Shown here piece after piece: positions 61,776-62,249 of a DNA stretch of 62,249 bases. The stretch's first letter is position 1; each line of letters opens with the position of its first letter. A program made the translations under genes and the position numbers. The DNA lies in the NCBI GenBank assembly GCA_018065615.1, contig JAGHSY010000061.1, positions 1 to 62,249 of the forward strand. Reading direction: 5' to 3'. This DNA is from Candidatus Colenecus caballi (GTDB lineage: Bacteria > Bacteroidota > Bacteroidia > Bacteroidales > Bacteroidaceae). The notes beneath the pieces were generated by a model. It searched no databases and was not told where the DNA came from. It worked only from the letters and a program-made list of their open reading frames with translations.

Positions 61776-62249
61776 CAGAAGCCCTGTGGACAGAGTTGCA
61801 TTTCCAGAGTCCAGCGTCCCCAAAGCAATCCATGAACAAAAAGATGCCGTTATTTGTTCATGGAATAAGGCAACACATAAGCCATGCGTCTCAGAAGCCC
61901 TGTGAGCGGGGTGCCATTTCCTAAGTCGGTGTCACCAGAGCAATCCTTGAACATAAAAGTGCCGTTATTTGTTCATGGAAAGCGGTTACGCAGAAGCCAT
62001 GTGCCTCAGAAGCCTTGTGGACGGGGTGCTATTTCAAGAGTCGGTGCCACCCAGCAATCCTTGAACAAAAATGCACCGTTATTTGTTCATGGAATGCGGT
62101 TAAGCAGAAGCCATGTGACTCAGAAGCCTTGTAAGTGGGGTACCATTTCAAAAGTCGGTGGCACCCAGCAATCCTTGAACAAAAATGCACCGTTTTTTGT
62201 TCATGGAATACGGTTTCGCAGAAGACATGTGCCTCAGAAGCCTTGTAAG
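61776..62249. repeat. Tandem array of ~115-base units, running off the window edge
   Basis: Units begin with CAGAAGCCCTGTG or CAGAAGCCTTGT at 61776, 61892, 62007, 62121 and 62235 (spacing 116, 115, 114, 114). Each full unit has a hairpin around CCTTGAACAAA and TTTGTTCATGG with a 10-14 base loop. Units two to four also have GGTGnCACC, where the central base varies but the arms do not. No credible gene lies within. The stretch 61632-61775 before it shows nothing I can assign. Confidence 0.9.

Noticed and set aside
61591-61905. Open frame of about 100 codons after the eIF1-like gene
   Set aside because: It overlaps the end of that gene and runs into the tandem array; composition is not protein-like.
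61776-62249. CRISPR array
   Set aside because: The whole ~115-base unit is repeated with gradual divergence; there are no short repeats with unique spacers and no cas genes.
1-62249. tRNA or rRNA genes
   Set aside because: No cloverleaf with a GGTTCGAAT-like arm and no rRNA landmark was seen in the few gaps between genes.

Overview
The window comes from a member of the Bacteroidales, probably Prevotellaceae-like and from a gut or rumen community. The evidence is type IX secretion genes (sprA, porU, porV), the tsaB-DUF4290-murA-rimM-mepM-dxr-rseP cluster, repeated TAnnTTTG -7 promoter elements, a TPP riboswitch in front of a TonB-dependent receptor plus PnuT-type transporter, and a meso-diaminopimelate dehydrogenase. 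Base composition is roughly balanced and fairly even. No tRNA, rRNA, CRISPR array or prophage was seen.

Layout. 1-5.7 kb: edge of a REP-associated (RAYT) transposase with a palindromic repeat beside it, an omega-amidase, a Nudix hydrolase, a carboxylesterase lipoprotein, EttA and an outer-membrane barrel. 5.8-19.4 kb: one long plus-strand operon. It opens with five exported proteins of unknown role (LPP20-like, TPR/Sel1, two novel, PEGA-like/TPR/barrel), then has a tandem-GNAT protein, shikimate genes aroB-aroA-aroQ, a YihY membrane protein and an ABC-F ATPase. 19.6-24 kb: a GH54-type secreted enzyme with a split lamin-tail domain, overlapped by a VKOR-thioredoxin fusion that probably oxidises its cysteines. 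24-28.6 kb: two tandem paralogous exported proteins, a FISUMP/Big2 surface protein and a GH43 relic. 29-32 kb: TPP riboswitch, thiamin receptor and PnuT-type transporter. 31.97-32.65 kb: a hairpin-dense non-coding segment bounded by inverted repeats. 32.7-44.2 kb: ddh, ruvA, sprA, a reduced GH3-like lipoprotein and cca. 44.3-53.1 kb: a lipoprotein and the minus-strand envelope/isoprenoid operon tsaB to an NSS transporter. 53.2-61.6 kb: yicC-gmk-nadD, then ispF, porV, porU and an FAH-family hydrolase on the minus strand, and an eIF1-like gene. 61.78 kb to the edge: a tandem array of about 115-bp units.

How it fits together. Housekeeping genes are packed with 1- to 4-base stop/start overlaps. 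SprA, PorV and PorU provide the outer-membrane translocon and sortase of type IX secretion. The unusual content is in three places. First, a RAYT-linked palindromic repeat family with five copies in the window; several lie at gene 3' ends, where they supply stop codons, extend a protein or cut off a gene. Second, two structured non-coding regions (31.97-32.65 kb and 61.78-62.25 kb). Third, the exported five-protein operon at 5.8-13.0 kb, for which I recognise no described system.
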